From NCBI RefSeq assembly GCF_000315235.1, contig NZ_BALG01000476.1:1-52097 (forward strand): DNA of 52,097 nt. Direction: 5' to 3'. Origin of the DNA: Paenibacillus popilliae ATCC 14706. GTDB taxonomy: Bacteria; Bacillota; Bacilli; Paenibacillales; Paenibacillaceae. Positions 24,677-34,934 of this stretch are shown in pieces. The notes beneath the pieces were generated by a model. It ran no database searches. It saw only the letters and a list, made by a program, of their open reading frames with translations, and was not told the origin of the DNA. Position 1 is the first letter of the stretch; every line of letters starts with the position of its first letter. The position numbers were made by a program, and so were the translations under genes.

Positions 24677-25759
24677 ATGTCTAACATCTACAAGATCGCA
24701 ATGATCGGCTGCGGGGGAATCGCGAACGGCAAGCATATGCCAAGCCTCAAGAAGCTGGATAATGTGCAGATGGTGGCCTTCTGCGATCTTATTCCGGTGC
24801 GTGCGGAAGAAGCCAAGGCGAAATACGGCACGGAAGACGCGCTAGTATACACCGACTACAAGGAGCTGCTGAAGGACGGCAGCATCGACATCGTTCACGT
24901 CTGTACGCCGAACGACTCCCACGCGGAGATTACGATTGCCGCTCTGGAGAGCGGCAAGCACGTTATGAGCGAGAAGCCGATGGCGAAGACGGCGGCGGAT
25001 GCGCGCCGTATGGTGGAGGCTGTGAAGCGCACGGGCAAGAAGCTGACGGTCGGCTACAATAACCGCTTCCGCTCGGACAGTCAATATTTGAAGAAGCTGT
25101 GCGAGGACGGAACGTTGGGCGACATTTATTATGCCAAAGCTCATGCGATTCGCCGCCGCGCCGTTCCAACCTGGGGCGTGTTCCTCGACGAAGAGAAGCA
25201 AGGCGGAGGCCCGCTCATCGATATTGGCACGCATGCGCTTGATTTGACGCTGTGGATGATGAACAACTACGAGCCCAAAATTGTGCTCGGCTCTTCCTTC
25301 CACAAGCTCGGAAGCCGTCTGAACGCAGCCAACGCTTGGGGCTCCTGGGATCCGGAGAAATTCAAGGTCGAAGATTCCGCCTTCGGCATGATCGTCATGA
25401 AAAATGGCGCCACGATCGTACTGGAATCGAGCTGGGCACTGAACGTTGCGCAGTCCGGAGAAGCGAAGTGCACGCTGTGCGGCACTGAAGCCGGAGCCGA
25501 CATGTGGAACGGTCTCAACATCAACGGCGAGAAGTACGGCCGTCTGTATGACCAAACGATCGAATTGACCGCCGGCGGCGTCGACTTCTATGATGGAGAG
25601 GCCGAGAACGCTCCAGAACTGGAGATGCGTCTCTGGATCGAGGCGATCGAGCAGGACAAGACGCCTGTCGTTACGCCGGAGCAGGCCTGTGTTGTCTCGG
25701 AAATTTTGGAGGCCATTTACGAATCTTCCCGTACGGGCAAAGCTATCTATTTCGAGTAA
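24677..25759 (+). CDS. Gfo/Idh/MocA-family oxidoreductase
   Basis: 360 residues. Of two close ATGs (24671, 24677), the second is better spaced from gaggaggag. N-terminal Rossmann fold KIAMIGCGGIANGKH, the EKPMAKT motif with the catalytic Lys (SEKPMAKTAADA), and a C-terminal dimer/substrate domain with GGGPLIDIGTHALDL carrying the Asp-x3-His pair. An NAD(P)-dependent sugar dehydrogenase that probably works with the isomerases on either side. Confidence 0.92.
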   Translation: MSNIYKIAMIGCGGIANGKHMPSLKKLDNVQMVAFCDLIPVRAEEAKAKYGTEDALVYTDYKELLKDGSIDIVHVCTPNDSHAEITIAALESGKHVMSEKPMAKTAADARRMVEAVKRTGKKLTVGYNNRFRSDSQYLKKLCEDGTLGDIYYAKAHAIRRRAVPTWGVFLDEEKQGGGPLIDIGTHALDLTLWMMNNYEPKIVLGSSFHKLGSRLNAANAWGSWDPEKFKVEDSAFGMIVMKNGATIVLESSWALNVAQSGEAKCTLCGTEAGADMWNGLNINGEKYGRLYDQTIELTAGGVDFYDGEAENAPELEMRLWIEAIEQDKTPVVTPEQACVVSEILEAIYESSRTGKAIYFE

Positions 25760-25818
25760 GCCATAGATTGGACAGCCGAGACATTCATGAGGATCCGAAT
25801 CCTGAAGGAGGCAGCGAC

Positions 25819-26787
25819 GTGAAACTAGGCGTATTTTTGGTACTGTATGGACAATTATCACTGGAAGAGGCGCTTGATACGGTAGCGGTCAAAGGGGTCG
25901 AAGCGGTAGAAATCGGAACAGGAGGCTACCCAGGCAACAAGCATTGCAATCCGCACGAGCTGCTGGCTGACGAAGCGAAGCGGCGGGCATTCAAGGAAGC
26001 GGTCGAGTCTCGGGGGTTGATTATCAGCGCGCTGAGCTGCCACGGCAACCCGCTCCACCCGCAGAAGGATATCGCCCAGGCAAATCATGACGATTTCATG
26101 GCGACGATCGATCTGGCGGCAGAGCTGGGCGTGCCGGTCGTCAACGGCTTCTCCGGATGTCCGGGCGATCACGAGGGTGCAAAGTATCCGAACTGGCCGG
26201 TAGCGCCCTGGCCGAATGATTACCAGGAGATTCTGGAGTGGCAATGGAATGAGAAGATCATTCCTTACTGGAAAGAAGTTGGCAATTATGCCCAGGATCT
26301 GGGCGTCAAGATCGGATTAGAGCTGCATGGCGGGTTCTCCGTGCATTCCCCAGGGACGATGCTTCGCCTGCGCGAAGCGACCTGCGAAGCGATTGGCGCC
26401 AACCTGGATCCGAGCCATATGTGGTGGCAGGGCATTGATCCAGTGCAGGCGGTCCGCATTCTCGGCAAGGAAAATGCGATTCATCACTTCCATGCGAAGG
26501 ATACGACCATCGATCCGATCAATGTCAACAAGCATGGGGTTACGGATATGCAGTCGTATACGATGATGCTCGATCGGGCATGGCAGTTCCGTACCGTAGG
26601 TTATGGGCATGATGTGAAGACGTGGGCGGATATCGTCAGCGCGCTTCGTCTCGTCGGTTACGATGATGTCGTCAGCATCGAGCATGAAGACGGCTTAATG
26701 TCCATCGACGAAGGCTTCACCAAAGCGGTGCAAAACCTACAGCCACTGTTGATGAAAGAGCCGCTAGGCGAGATGTGGTGGGTGTAA
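25819..26787 (+). CDS. Sugar phosphate isomerase/epimerase (TIM barrel)
   Basis: 322 residues from the GTG at 25819, chosen because ggaggcagc precedes it; an in-frame upstream TTG adds 17 poor residues. Motifs: LGVFLVLYGQLSLEEAL, ISALSCHGNPLHP, KIGLELHGGFSVHSPG (metal Glu/His), GANLDPSHMWWQG, HHFHAKDT and VSIEHEDGLM, all typical of metal-dependent xylose-isomerase-like epimerases. It belongs to a different subfamily from the protein at 23812, so the two probably act at different steps. Confidence 0.88.
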   Translation: MKLGVFLVLYGQLSLEEALDTVAVKGVEAVEIGTGGYPGNKHCNPHELLADEAKRRAFKEAVESRGLIISALSCHGNPLHPQKDIAQANHDDFMATIDLAAELGVPVVNGFSGCPGDHEGAKYPNWPVAPWPNDYQEILEWQWNEKIIPYWKEVGNYAQDLGVKIGLELHGGFSVHSPGTMLRLREATCEAIGANLDPSHMWWQGIDPVQAVRILGKENAIHHFHAKDTTIDPINVNKHGVTDMQSYTMMLDRAWQFRTVGYGHDVKTWADIVSALRLVGYDDVVSIEHEDGLMSIDEGFTKAVQNLQPLLMKEPLGEMWWV

Positions 26788-26910
26788 GCCGCCGAAGCAG
26801 GCAGCGCAACGAAGTACTCCTAACATACAAGTTGGAAGACGCGATCCGAGAAGCCCCTCATTAACCCGACGCATGGCGGGCGTTGTGGGACGTGAAAGGA
26901 GCATACAACG

Positions 26911-27170
26911 ATGACACAGCGACGCAAAGTAACGATTTGGAATGAATACCGGCATGAGCAGAACAACCCCAAAGTCGGCGAAGTTTACCCGCTGTTCTAA
27001 TCTGGTGGGGGCATATGGCCCACCACGAGGTGGATGACGCCATCGTGGCGCACGTGCATCAGCGGGTGCTGCACGGCATGGGGCTTATCGTTCTGCACTC
27101 GGGCCATTTTTCCAAAATCTTTAAAATGCTGATGGGAACAGGCGCCTACGAAGAGGGCTTATCCGAATAA
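26911..27170 (+). pseudogene. thuA: Broken thuA-like gene (trehalose utilisation protein family)
   Basis: The ATG at 26911, after gtgaaagga, opens [21 protein letters not shown], the ThuA N-terminus, and stops at 26998-27000. A second frame from 27000 continues [19 protein letters not shown] and [19 protein letters not shown], the next ThuA blocks, and stops at 27168-27170. About 45 residues between the blocks and more than half of the ~240-residue protein are missing. Internal deletion plus truncation make it dead. It follows the isomerase operon, where an intact ThuA-like enzyme would normally belong. Confidence 0.85.
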
Positions 27171-27240
27171 CGGCAATGCGAAGCCGCTGGAACCGATGGA
27201 CTGAATCACAGGACGAGACCATTTTGGTACGCCAATGAAT

Positions 27241-27293
27241 GCCTTGGGCAAAGAGAAGAACGAGTTCCGTTCTTTCGGCCCAAGGCTTTTTGC
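27241..27293 (+). terminator. Rho-independent terminator
   Basis: A long stem gccttgggc (27241-27249)/gcccaaggc (about 27278-27286), with a further inner agaacg/cgttct pairing, followed by ttttt. It ends the sugar operon. Confidence 0.85.
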
Positions 27294-27376
27294 TGATTCG
27301 GGCGAGTGGCTGCCACACCTATGCAAAAGCGGTTGCAGCCGTTACAATGAGGTAGAGAATAGATGAGGTGATTGTA

Positions 27377-28111
27377 GTGATAGAATGGTATGAACGAAGC
27401 TTCGGTCGCGATTATTTGCGCGTATACCGCCACCGGGATTTTCAGGGTGCGGTGCAGGAAGTGCACGGAATGATGGAGTGGCTTCAGTTGCCGACGTCCG
27501 CATCGATACTCGATTTGTGCTGTGGCATGGGCAGGCATGCGCTCGCTCTAGCGGAAGCGGGATACCGGGTAACCGGGGTCGATTTGTCCGAAGTGCTGCT
27601 GGAAGAGGCTAAGGCCCACGACACTAGCGGCCAGGTGAAGTTTCTCTACGGCGATATGAGAGAGCTGCCTGTAGACGGGCCGTTTGATGTGGTCGTGAAT
27701 TTATTTACGTCTTTCGGCTATTTTACAGACAATGAGGACAATGCCCGCGTCTTCCAGGAGATCCATCGCGTCTTGAAGCCGGAGGGCCGCTTTATCGTCG
27801 ATTTCCTGAATCCGTCCTATGTCCGGCAGCATCTGGTGCCGCATTCGGAACGGGTGGACAGCGGGACGCGTATCGAGGAGCGCCGCCGTATCGAGAAAGG
27901 CTTCGTCAAGAAGGCGATAACGCTCACGGATGAGTCCGGCGGGGAGCCGCGTCAATATGAAGAACGTATCCGGCTATATGAATTGGCGGAATTCCGGAAT
28001 ATGATGGATAAGGCCGGGCTTGTCATCGATCAGGTCCATGGCGGCTATGACGGCGCCGCCTATGACGAAGGACGGTCCAAGCGCATGATTGTGGTTGGAC
28101 ACCGGCCATAG
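27377..28111 (+). CDS. Class I SAM-dependent methyltransferase
   Basis: 244 residues from the GTG at 27377, with gaggtg upstream. SAM-binding motif I ILDLCCGMGRHALALAEAGY, then VTGVDLSEVLLEEA, a motif II/III region FLYGDMRELP and FDVVVNLFTSFGYF. Close in type to small-molecule methyltransferases of Bacillales; target unknown. A 9-base longer form starting at GTG 27368 is possible. Confidence 0.88.
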   Translation: MIEWYERSFGRDYLRVYRHRDFQGAVQEVHGMMEWLQLPTSASILDLCCGMGRHALALAEAGYRVTGVDLSEVLLEEAKAHDTSGQVKFLYGDMRELPVDGPFDVVVNLFTSFGYFTDNEDNARVFQEIHRVLKPEGRFIVDFLNPSYVRQHLVPHSERVDSGTRIEERRRIEKGFVKKAITLTDESGGEPRQYEERIRLYELAEFRNMMDKAGLVIDQVHGGYDGAAYDEGRSKRMIVVGHRP

Positions 28112-28238
28112 CGAGCCGCTCGGCCGCGCCCGGCGTCTTGCCGATGGCAATGGTCCCTTTGGATAGGGGCTTCTGCTGTATGTTTCCGCAGCGCGCTGCC
28201 AGAAGCAGTCTCCGGGTAGGAAAGCGAGGGATACATAA

Positions 28239-29255
28239 ATGAACGATATCCGTCAGTCGCAGAAGGAAGCGGCTCGTCCGATCCAGATTTACCGACCGGC
28301 TGAGGGCGTGCTGCAGGCACGTATTCCGGTTCCTTTCTCTCTTCGCTGGGTGAACAGCTATATATTGACAGGGCCCGAAGGGTATACGATTGTGGACCCT
28401 GGCTTGGGAACCAGGGAGGCGGAAGCCTGCTGGGCAGCTCTGCTGAGTAAGCTGGACGGGCCTGTCGCCCGCATTGTCTTGACCCATTACCATCCGGATC
28501 ATCTCGGGATGGCCGGCCGGCTGCAGCGGCAGATGGACATCCCGGTCTCGATCTCGGAGACCGGCTGGGAGCATGCGCTGCGCATGTGGAGGCCGGGCCA
28601 GCGGATGTCCGAAGCGATGATGGCTTTATTTGCGCAGCATGGTGTTCCGGCCTCGATCGTCGCGGCCACCGGGCCGCATATGGATAGCTTTCTTCCGCTC
28701 GTCGCGCCGCTGCCTGAGGTGGAGTTCCTCCGCGACGGTGAGCAGGCCGCGTTCGGCGGCCGGATCTGGGACGTGCTGGAGACGGACGGGCATGCCCCGG
28801 GGCATCTCAGCTTCTATCATGCCGCCAGCGGCTTGATGCTGGCAGGGGATCATGTGCTGCCGCAGATTTCGCCGAATGTGAGCTATTTGCCGGGGAGCGA
28901 CCCGGAGCCGCTCCAATCCTATTTGCGGGGCCTTGCGAGGCTGAGGAGCTTCCAGGTGGATCTGGCACTGCCGGGGCACCGCCATCCGTTCCGCCATTAT
29001 GCGGCCCGCATCAATGAACTGCTGAGCCACCATGAGGAGCGGCTGGCAGCCATTGCAGCGCTGCTTGCGAAGGAAGCGCGCTCCGCTTACGACGTATGCA
29101 CAGGATACTTCGGCAATCCGGATCGCCTTACCATCCATCAATTCCGCTTCGCGATGGGAGAAGCGCTCGCGCATCTGTTGGAGCTGGAGCGGCGGGGACA
29201 GGCGCGGCGAACTCCGCCGTCCGCATCGGCGCCCATCCGCTTCCACTCTCGCTGA
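28239..29255 (+). CDS. MBL-fold metallo-hydrolase
   Basis: 338 residues. Metallo-beta-lactamase fold with the dinuclear zinc motif LTHYHPDHLGMAG (HxHxDH), later ETDGHAPGHLSFY and LMLAGDHVLP for the remaining ligands, and LPGHRHPFRHY. The ~90-residue C-terminal helical extension resembles the LACTB2-like group. Substrate cannot be told. The weak ribosome site gaggg is about 10 bases from the ATG. Confidence 0.88.
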   Translation: MNDIRQSQKEAARPIQIYRPAEGVLQARIPVPFSLRWVNSYILTGPEGYTIVDPGLGTREAEACWAALLSKLDGPVARIVLTHYHPDHLGMAGRLQRQMDIPVSISETGWEHALRMWRPGQRMSEAMMALFAQHGVPASIVAATGPHMDSFLPLVAPLPEVEFLRDGEQAAFGGRIWDVLETDGHAPGHLSFYHAASGLMLAGDHVLPQISPNVSYLPGSDPEPLQSYLRGLARLRSFQVDLALPGHRHPFRHYAARINELLSHHEERLAAIAALLAKEARSAYDVCTGYFGNPDRLTIHQFRFAMGEALAHLLELERRGQARRTPPSASAPIRFHSR

Positions 29256-29261
29256 CAAAAT

Positions 29262-29298
29262 AGCCCCCCGTTCCGGGATATACCGAGAACGGGGGGCT
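29262..29298 (-). terminator. Terminator, best read on the minus strand
   Basis: Perfect 12-base stem agccccccgttc (29262-29273)/gaacggggggct (29287-29298). On the minus strand it is followed by attttgtc, so it ends the PgpA-like gene; it may also stop the plus-strand MBL transcript. Confidence 0.75.
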
Positions 29299-29380
29299 GC
29301 CGTTAAGCCCGGTTCTGACAACCGGGCTCCGTTCGCGTGCGCAGCGCTCCTAAAAGGCTCGTACGCCTGAAAACAGTGGG

Positions 29381-29947
29381 CTATTGCAGCGCCTTCATCT
29401 CTTCTTCACGCTCAGCCTGCTTGCGGTGCGCAATGCGGCTGCTGGCCGCAGCGGCGATGGCTCCGACGATATCATCCAGATAGGTATGGATCTCGCCATC
29501 GCTTTTGTCGTTCAGCTTTTTCAGAATGCCCGGCTTCATTTTGTCTACATATCCGAAATTGGTGAATCCGATGCTGCCGTACACGTTCACGATAGACAAG
29601 GCCAGTACTTCATCGACGCCGTACAGGCCCTCGTCATTCTCTATCATTTCCTGCAGGGCCGGAATGAGCTTGCCCTCCTCCGCCAAAATATCGAGTTGGA
29701 TGCCGGTCAGCACGGCATTCTGCACTTCCCGCTTCAGAAGCACCTGCTCGACATTATATTTGGAATATTCTATCGTCAGTTCCGGGTAGTACTGCTGCTG
29801 CAAAAACATGACCAGTTCGGCAATCTGGTCTACCGTAATCCCCCGCTTCTCGAGCCATTCGCGAGTGGCGTTCTCGACTTTCTCACTGTCCAGACTATAA
29901 GGCTTTTTTGCCTCGGCGGGCATGTTCACATCTTTCGGTTGATCCAT
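29381..29947 (-). CDS. Phosphatidylglycerophosphatase A-family protein (YpjQ-like)
   Basis: 188 residues from the ATG at 29947, after gaggtg; a longer in-frame start is rejected. Conserved blocks: REWLEKRGITVDQIAELV, LLKREVQNAVLTGIQLD, GLYGVDEVLALSIVNVYGSI and HTYLDDIVGAIAAAASSRIAH. This is the soluble YpjQ branch of the PgpA family, lacking the membrane helices of E. coli PgpA. The family is named for phospholipid head-group dephosphorylation, but the activity of this branch is unproven. Confidence 0.87.
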   Translation of the reverse strand: MDQPKDVNMPAEAKKPYSLDSEKVENATREWLEKRGITVDQIAELVMFLQQQYYPELTIEYSKYNVEQVLLKREVQNAVLTGIQLDILAEEGKLIPALQEMIENDEGLYGVDEVLALSIVNVYGSIGFTNFGYVDKMKPGILKKLNDKSDGEIHTYLDDIVGAIAAAASSRIAHRKQAEREEEMKALQ

Positions 29948-30186
29948 CGCTGAGCACCTCTTTTTTTGTTCATTTCCATAGCGTGCAGATTCGACACAAC
30001 ACTTATGTATTCGACACTGTTCATCCATAACCTTCTTTTTCACCATGAATAACACCGGCAAATGCCTGCCAGCGAATTCAGGCGCAATAACTTGTCATGA
30101 AGCGGACAGCCTGCTCGTATACATAAGACAAACGGGGGGGAGACTTCACCGTCTCCTGCAAGATCTTGAAGGAGGTTGTATCGCTC

Positions 30187-31257
30187 ATGAGGCGGACAAG
30201 TGGTTGGCGGCAAGGAAGTCTGGCTGTAATACTGACACTCCCTTTTCTATTGAGTGCCTGTGGAGGCGGCGACGGGGCCATTGACAGGCCTCCGCCTGAT
30301 ATTGAAGCGAAGATGATGGCGGAAGCGGAAGGCAGAGCGGGTTCCCCCGGCACTGGTCTGACTGGGCAGGAGGATGCGCAGACGGACGCCAACCTGATGG
30401 TTTATCTGTGGGATCGGAACGGATATCTGGCTCCCATCTCTTACCAATGGGAGGCGGAGGATACGAAGGGTCTCGCGCAAGCCTCGCTTGAGTTGCTCGT
30501 GAAGCAGGGTCTGCACAGCGCCAAGCTTCCTGCCGGATTCGAAGCGGTACTGCCCCAAGGGACAGGCATTACAAATGTGACGTTGAAGCCGGATCAGAAG
30601 CTGGCGATTGTGGAACTGTCGAAGGAGTTCACCAATTATGACCCGGCAGAGGAACGGGGGATACTGGAAGCGATAACGTGGACGCTGACCTCGCTGCCGG
30701 ACGTAGAGAACGTTCAACTGTGGATGGATTCGCATAAATTGAACGAAATGCCGAAAAACGGCATGCCACTGGATATCCCGTTGAACCGGCAGCTCGGAAT
30801 CAATGTAGAGAAATCGGATTCGGTCAATTATTTGCGCTCCATGCCGGTGACCCTATATTTCTCAAGCTACAGCGAGGGGGGCAAGTCCTACTTCGTGCCC
30901 GTCACCCGCCTTGTTGAACCGTCGGACAATCCGATCGAAGCGACACTGGAGCAAATGATCGCCGGGCCGCTCAATCCGAAGACGCTGGAGCGGGTTGCTT
31001 CAGAGGAGACGACCGTCAGCGTGATTGCCCAGGAAGGCGATACGCTGACCGTCGATCTGGCCGATACGATGTTCGAGGCGGGCGAGCCGGTGCCGGCTGA
31101 GTTGTTGAAGGCCGTTGTTCTGTCGCTGACCGAGCGGGAGGGCATTGCCAAGGTGAGAATCAAGATGAACGGCAACGCGGATATTCAGGGGACCGATAAG
31201 AAAAACTATTCGGAGCCAGTGGCGCGCCCGGTCATTAATCCGGCCTGGAAAGGGTAG
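30187..31257 (+). CDS. gerM: GerM, spore germination/sporulation lipoprotein
   Basis: 356 residues. The ATG at 30187 lies 11 bases after aaggaggt; a TTG at 30166 would overlap that site. Lipoprotein signal LLSAC (Cys about 26). Two GerMN repeats follow: VYLWDRNGYLAPISYQ ... LPDVENVQLWMD, and VTLYFSSYSEGGKSYFVPVTR ... AVVLSLTEREGIAKVRI. GerM is needed for asymmetric-septum and engulfment-stage events and for germination in B. subtilis. It is followed by rph and rdgB exactly as there. Confidence 0.95.
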   Translation: MRRTSGWRQGSLAVILTLPFLLSACGGGDGAIDRPPPDIEAKMMAEAEGRAGSPGTGLTGQEDAQTDANLMVYLWDRNGYLAPISYQWEAEDTKGLAQASLELLVKQGLHSAKLPAGFEAVLPQGTGITNVTLKPDQKLAIVELSKEFTNYDPAEERGILEAITWTLTSLPDVENVQLWMDSHKLNEMPKNGMPLDIPLNRQLGINVEKSDSVNYLRSMPVTLYFSSYSEGGKSYFVPVTRLVEPSDNPIEATLEQMIAGPLNPKTLERVASEETTVSVIAQEGDTLTVDLADTMFEAGEPVPAELLKAVVLSLTEREGIAKVRIKMNGNADIQGTDKKNYSEPVARPVINPAWKG

Positions 31258-31342
31258 AACAGGTGATTTTCGCCAAGGTCTTTGATAAAATAAGAAAATG
31301 TTCCCTATCGGGCGACAGAGCAATGTCAGGAGGCATAAATTC

Positions 31343-32116
31343 ATGAGAAGCAACGGACGACAGGCGGATGAGCTCCGCCCGATTACGATTCGGACGAATA
31401 TGAATAAATTCGCGGAGGGCTCGGTCCTCATCGAAGTTGGCGACACGAGGGTCATGTGCACGGCGTCGATTGACGAGAAGGTTCCCCCGTTCATGAAAGG
31501 GCAGGGGAAGGGCTGGATTACGGCCGAATACTCGATGTTGCCCCGGGCGACACAGGTCCGCAATCAGCGGGAATCGGCCCGCGGCAAGCTGACGGGACGC
31601 ACGATGGAGATACAGCGGCTGATTGGGCGCGCACTCCGCTCGGTCGTCGATCTGCATGCGTTGGGCGAACGCACCATCACGCTCGATTGCGATGTGCTGC
31701 AGGCGGACGGAGGCACGCGTACGACGTCGATTACCGGATCGTTCGTTGCAATGACGATGGCGGTCAACAAGATTGCAACCCAGCACAATCTGTCCAAGTT
31801 CCCGATTACCGATTTTTTGGGCTCGGTCAGCGTAGGCATCCTGCAAGGGAAGACGCTTCTCGACTTGAACTATGATGAGGATTCGACGGCCAAGGTCGAT
31901 ATGAACGTGGTCATGACCGGCAGCGGCAAGTTCGTGGAGGTGCAGGGCACAGGCGAGGATAGCCCATTCTCGCGTCAAGAGCTGAATGATCTGCTTGCTG
32001 TGGCGGAAAAGGGCATATTGGATATCGTCAAGCTGCAGAAAGAAGCGCTTGGACCGATCGCCAATAAAATTACCGCTCAAGCGCAAGCAGCCGGAGGAGA
32101 GACAGCGAAGGCATGA
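31343..32116 (+). CDS. rph: Ribonuclease PH
   Basis: 257 residues from the ATG at 31343 after caggagg. A phosphorolytic 3'-5' exonuclease that trims tRNA 3' ends. Motifs: [52 protein letters not shown] (phosphate/RNA binding) and [19 protein letters not shown]. The stop overlaps the rdgB start (ATGA). Confidence 0.97.
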   Translation: MRSNGRQADELRPITIRTNMNKFAEGSVLIEVGDTRVMCTASIDEKVPPFMKGQGKGWITAEYSMLPRATQVRNQRESARGKLTGRTMEIQRLIGRALRSVVDLHALGERTITLDCDVLQADGGTRTTSITGSFVAMTMAVNKIATQHNLSKFPITDFLGSVSVGILQGKTLLDLNYDEDSTAKVDMNVVMTGSGKFVEVQGTGEDSPFSRQELNDLLAVAEKGILDIVKLQKEALGPIANKITAQAQAAGGETAKA

Positions 32117-32772
32117 GTACAGGGGAAGCAATGATACCGCAGCAAGATACGATGATTATCGCGACACAGAACCAAGGCAAGCTGAAGGAATTTCGGCTTG
32201 CCTTCCAATCGATCGGCAAGCGTGTGTTAAGCATGGCCGATTACCCGCATCTTCCCGACATCGAGGAAAATGGCGACACGTTTACGGCCAATGCGCTGAA
32301 GAAGGCGAAGACGATGGCCGAGGCGCTGAATCTGCCGGTGCTGGCCGATGATTCCGGCCTGTGTGTCGAGCGGCTGGACGGGGCGCCGGGCGTCTACTCC
32401 GCCCGATACGCGGGTAGGCATGGGGATGACCAAGCCAACAATGCGAAGCTGCTGGCGGAGCTCGGGAAGCTTCCTTCGCTGGAAGCGGATGCTCCGGCCG
32501 GATGCCGCATTCTGAGTCCGGCCCGGTTCGTATGCGTCCTCGTCTTGTATGATCCGGCGCGGCAGTCCTTCGCCGAGGTCGCCGGCACCGTTGACGGCTA
32601 TATTATCGACCAGCCTCGGGGCAATCATGGATTCGGCTATGATCCCCTCTTCTATCTCCCGGAGCTGGGGCGCACGATGGCCGAGCTGATACCGGAGGAG
32701 AAGGAGCGCATCAGCCATCGCGGCGCAGCCATCCGCCTGATGCTGGATAAGCTGCGCTACGGGATAGCCTGA
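32113..32772 (+). CDS. rdgB: XTP/dITP diphosphatase
   Basis: 219 residues of the Ham1/RdgB family, which cleans non-canonical purine triphosphates from the pool. Signature [39 protein letters not shown], and [15 protein letters not shown]. An ~18-residue stretch around 115-135 ([16 protein letters not shown]) is a little longer than usual. Coupled to rph by overlap. Confidence 0.95.
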   Translation: MSTGEAMIPQQDTMIIATQNQGKLKEFRLAFQSIGKRVLSMADYPHLPDIEENGDTFTANALKKAKTMAEALNLPVLADDSGLCVERLDGAPGVYSARYAGRHGDDQANNAKLLAELGKLPSLEADAPAGCRILSPARFVCVLVLYDPARQSFAEVAGTVDGYIIDQPRGNHGFGYDPLFYLPELGRTMAELIPEEKERISHRGAAIRLMLDKLRYGIA

Positions 32773-32827
32773 CGTTTGCAGCTAGGGACCAGCGGATATT
32801 TCGGATCGCATCGCTTGCTGCGATGCT

Positions 32828-33004
32828 GGCGGAACGTACAATCTGTTCTCGACGACGCTGAAGAAGCTCGGTATTCACGTCCGCTTCGTCGATCCGAGCG
32901 CTCCGGATCATTTCCGCAAGGCGATTACCGACAAGACGAAGGCGTTATTCGCCGAGAGCATCGGCAAAGCCAATCCGAATAAGCTGGATTCGGGCGATAT
33001 AAAG
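32828..33004 (+). pseudogene. metY: Fragment of O-acetylhomoserine sulfhydrylase (metY)
   Basis: One open frame reads [40 protein letters not shown] and [18 protein letters not shown], the central part of MetY/Cys-Met PLP enzymes (about 60 of ~430 residues). Neither the N-terminal part nor the lysine-bearing PLP site is present. It runs straight into a terminator stem. A remnant of a lost methionine-synthesis gene. Confidence 0.8.
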
Positions 33005-33047
33005 ACACACGCCGCGGGCGCGAGCCCGTTCGGCGTGTGTCTTTGTA
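33003..33047. terminator. Bidirectional terminator between rdgB and asnB
   Basis: Perfect 12-base stem agacacacgccg (33003-33014)/cggcgtgtgtct (33031-33042). T-rich tails follow on plus (ttgtatgtt) and on minus (ttatatc), serving the convergent genes. Confidence 0.75.
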
Positions 33048-33086
33048 TGTTGCCGGGGAGCGAGAAGGCTGACGATAGACGTGCCG

Positions 33087-34934
33087 TTACCAGGCGACCC
33101 TTATGTTGTATTCGCGCAGCCAACTGTCCACTTGAAGCAAATAAGCAAACAATTGCGGGCCAGACATCAGCTGTCCGAACCAAGGAAGATGAGAGCTTGC
33201 TTCTTCGGATGCGGCGATTTCGCGGATTCGGTCCGCTTGAATAAACTGATGTAGCGGCGATGCCGGATCGTCGAGCCGCGCCAGTGCTTGGTGACGCACC
33301 GTCTGTAAGTAATTCGGATTATGTGTTTTCGGAAACGGACTTTTTTTCCGGTACAGCACATCGTCCGGCAGAACCCCCTCCAGCGCTTTGCGGAGGAGCC
33401 CTTTTTCCCGGCCGCCATACATCTTGATGCTCCATGGAATATTGTAGACGTACTCTACAAGCCGATGATCCGTATACGGGACGCGCACCTCCAGCCCCAC
33501 TCCCATGCTCATCCGGTCCTTGCGGTCGAGCAGGGTCGGCATGAAGCGGGTAATATTGAGATAAGACATCACCCGCATCTTGGCAGCCTGCGCCACTTCT
33601 CCCGGCAGGGGGGGCGCTTCCCGCACTGCGTCGGCATATCGGTCCGCGACATATTCTTCGGCGTGAATCTGCTTCGCGACCTCTGGATGAAGGAGGCTGG
33701 CGCGGAACGGAGTCGCCAGCGCCCAAGGGAAGGTATCGGCGTTCAATGCATCTTCCCTGTGGAACCACGGATAGCCGCCGAACACTTCATCCGCCGCTTC
33801 ACCGGACAAGGCTACGGTGGCGCCTTTCTTAATCTCCTCACAGAAGAGCAGCAGGGAGCCGTCGATTTCGGCCATTCCGGGCATATCGCGTACCCGCATC
33901 GCTTGCTGCAGCGAGTTGAACAGCTCCGGTGTATCGAACTGTATCCAATGGTGGGCCGTGCCGAGCGACTCGACCATGCGTTCAATCCATGGTGCGTCGG
34001 CATTGGGTTGAAACGCATGAGCTTTGAAAAATTTATCATTATCTACATAATCGACGGAATACGTATGAAGTCGGCCTAATCCGTGGCGTTCATAGTGGCG
34101 GACGGTCAAGGCCGTCAGCGCGCTGGAATCCAGGCCTCCAGAGAGGAAGGTGCAGACAGGCACGTCGGAGACGAGCTGGCGTTCCACGATGTCCTCCAGC
34201 AGCTCGCGGACCCGCTGCGCCGTCTCCTCGGCGGTTCCTTCATGCGGCATGCTCTGCAGCGTCCAGTACGCCTGAATGCGGACGCCGTCGCGGTCATAGC
34301 AGAGCGCATGCCCCGGGCGAAGCTCTGCCAGATCACGATATACCCCGTGTCCGGGTGTCCGGGCAGGGCCAATCATCCATACTTCAGCGACGCCTTCCGT
34401 GCTGAGCACGGCCTCAATATCCGGGTGGGCGAGCATCGTCTTAGGCTCCGACCCGAACAGGAGGAATCCATTCCCCCGAGCGTAGAACAGCGGCTTCACC
34501 CCGAGCCGATCCCGGGCCATGAACAGACGCTGCTCCGCCTCATCCCATATCGCGAACGCGAAAATGCCGTTCATCCGCTCTACGCAGCTGTCCTTCCATT
34601 CCTGATAAGCGACAAGCAGCACTTCCGTATCGCATTGGGTCCGGAAGCGGTAGCCGCGGCTGGCCAGTTCTTCTCTCAGTTCCTTCGAATTGTATAATTC
34701 CCCGTTATACGTAATGGCATAGGTCCCTTGTTCGGTGTAGCGAATCATCGGCTGAGCGCCATTTTCCGGATCAATGACGGACAATCTGCAGTGGCCAAGC
34801 GCACATGGACCGGAGATCCATGTTCCCTTGGCATCCGGTCCGCGTGCGGATAACGTTTCCGTCATATGCTCCAGGATGCCTGAATACTGCGTCAAGTCCC
34901 TTTTCCAATCGATCCATCCAGTAATTCCACACAT
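33087..34934 (-). CDS. asnB: Asparagine synthase (glutamine-hydrolysing), AsnO-like
   Basis: 615 residues. Makes asparagine from aspartate, glutamine and ATP. Cys2 of MCGITGW is the glutaminase nucleophile; [23 protein letters not shown]-type CDTEVLL and [15 protein letters not shown] (PP-loop) complete the two domains. Length and wording ([33 protein letters not shown]) fit the YisO/AsnO paralogue of B. subtilis (614 residues), which is linked to sporulation, better than its vegetative AsnB. Confidence 0.94.
   Translation of the reverse strand: MCGITGWIDWKRDLTQYSGILEHMTETLSARGPDAKGTWISGPCALGHCRLSVIDPENGAQPMIRYTEQGTYAITYNGELYNSKELREELASRGYRFRTQCDTEVLLVAYQEWKDSCVERMNGIFAFAIWDEAEQRLFMARDRLGVKPLFYARGNGFLLFGSEPKTMLAHPDIEAVLSTEGVAEVWMIGPARTPGHGVYRDLAELRPGHALCYDRDGVRIQAYWTLQSMPHEGTAEETAQRVRELLEDIVERQLVSDVPVCTFLSGGLDSSALTALTVRHYERHGLGRLHTYSVDYVDNDKFFKAHAFQPNADAPWIERMVESLGTAHHWIQFDTPELFNSLQQAMRVRDMPGMAEIDGSLLLFCEEIKKGATVALSGEAADEVFGGYPWFHREDALNADTFPWALATPFRASLLHPEVAKQIHAEEYVADRYADAVREAPPLPGEVAQAAKMRVMSYLNITRFMPTLLDRKDRMSMGVGLEVRVPYTDHRLVEYVYNIPWSIKMYGGREKGLLRKALEGVLPDDVLYRKKSPFPKTHNPNYLQTVRHQALARLDDPASPLHQFIQADRIREIAASEEASSHLPWFGQLMSGPQLFAYLLQVDSWLREYNIRVAW

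Noticed and set aside
24842-25861. Long minus-strand open frame opposite the Gfo/Idh/MocA gene
   Set aside because: Spans the oxidoreductase and the start of the next gene with no ribosome site or recognisable domain.
31235-32131. Minus-strand open frame opposite rph
   Set aside because: Shadow of a fully recognisable RNase PH gene.
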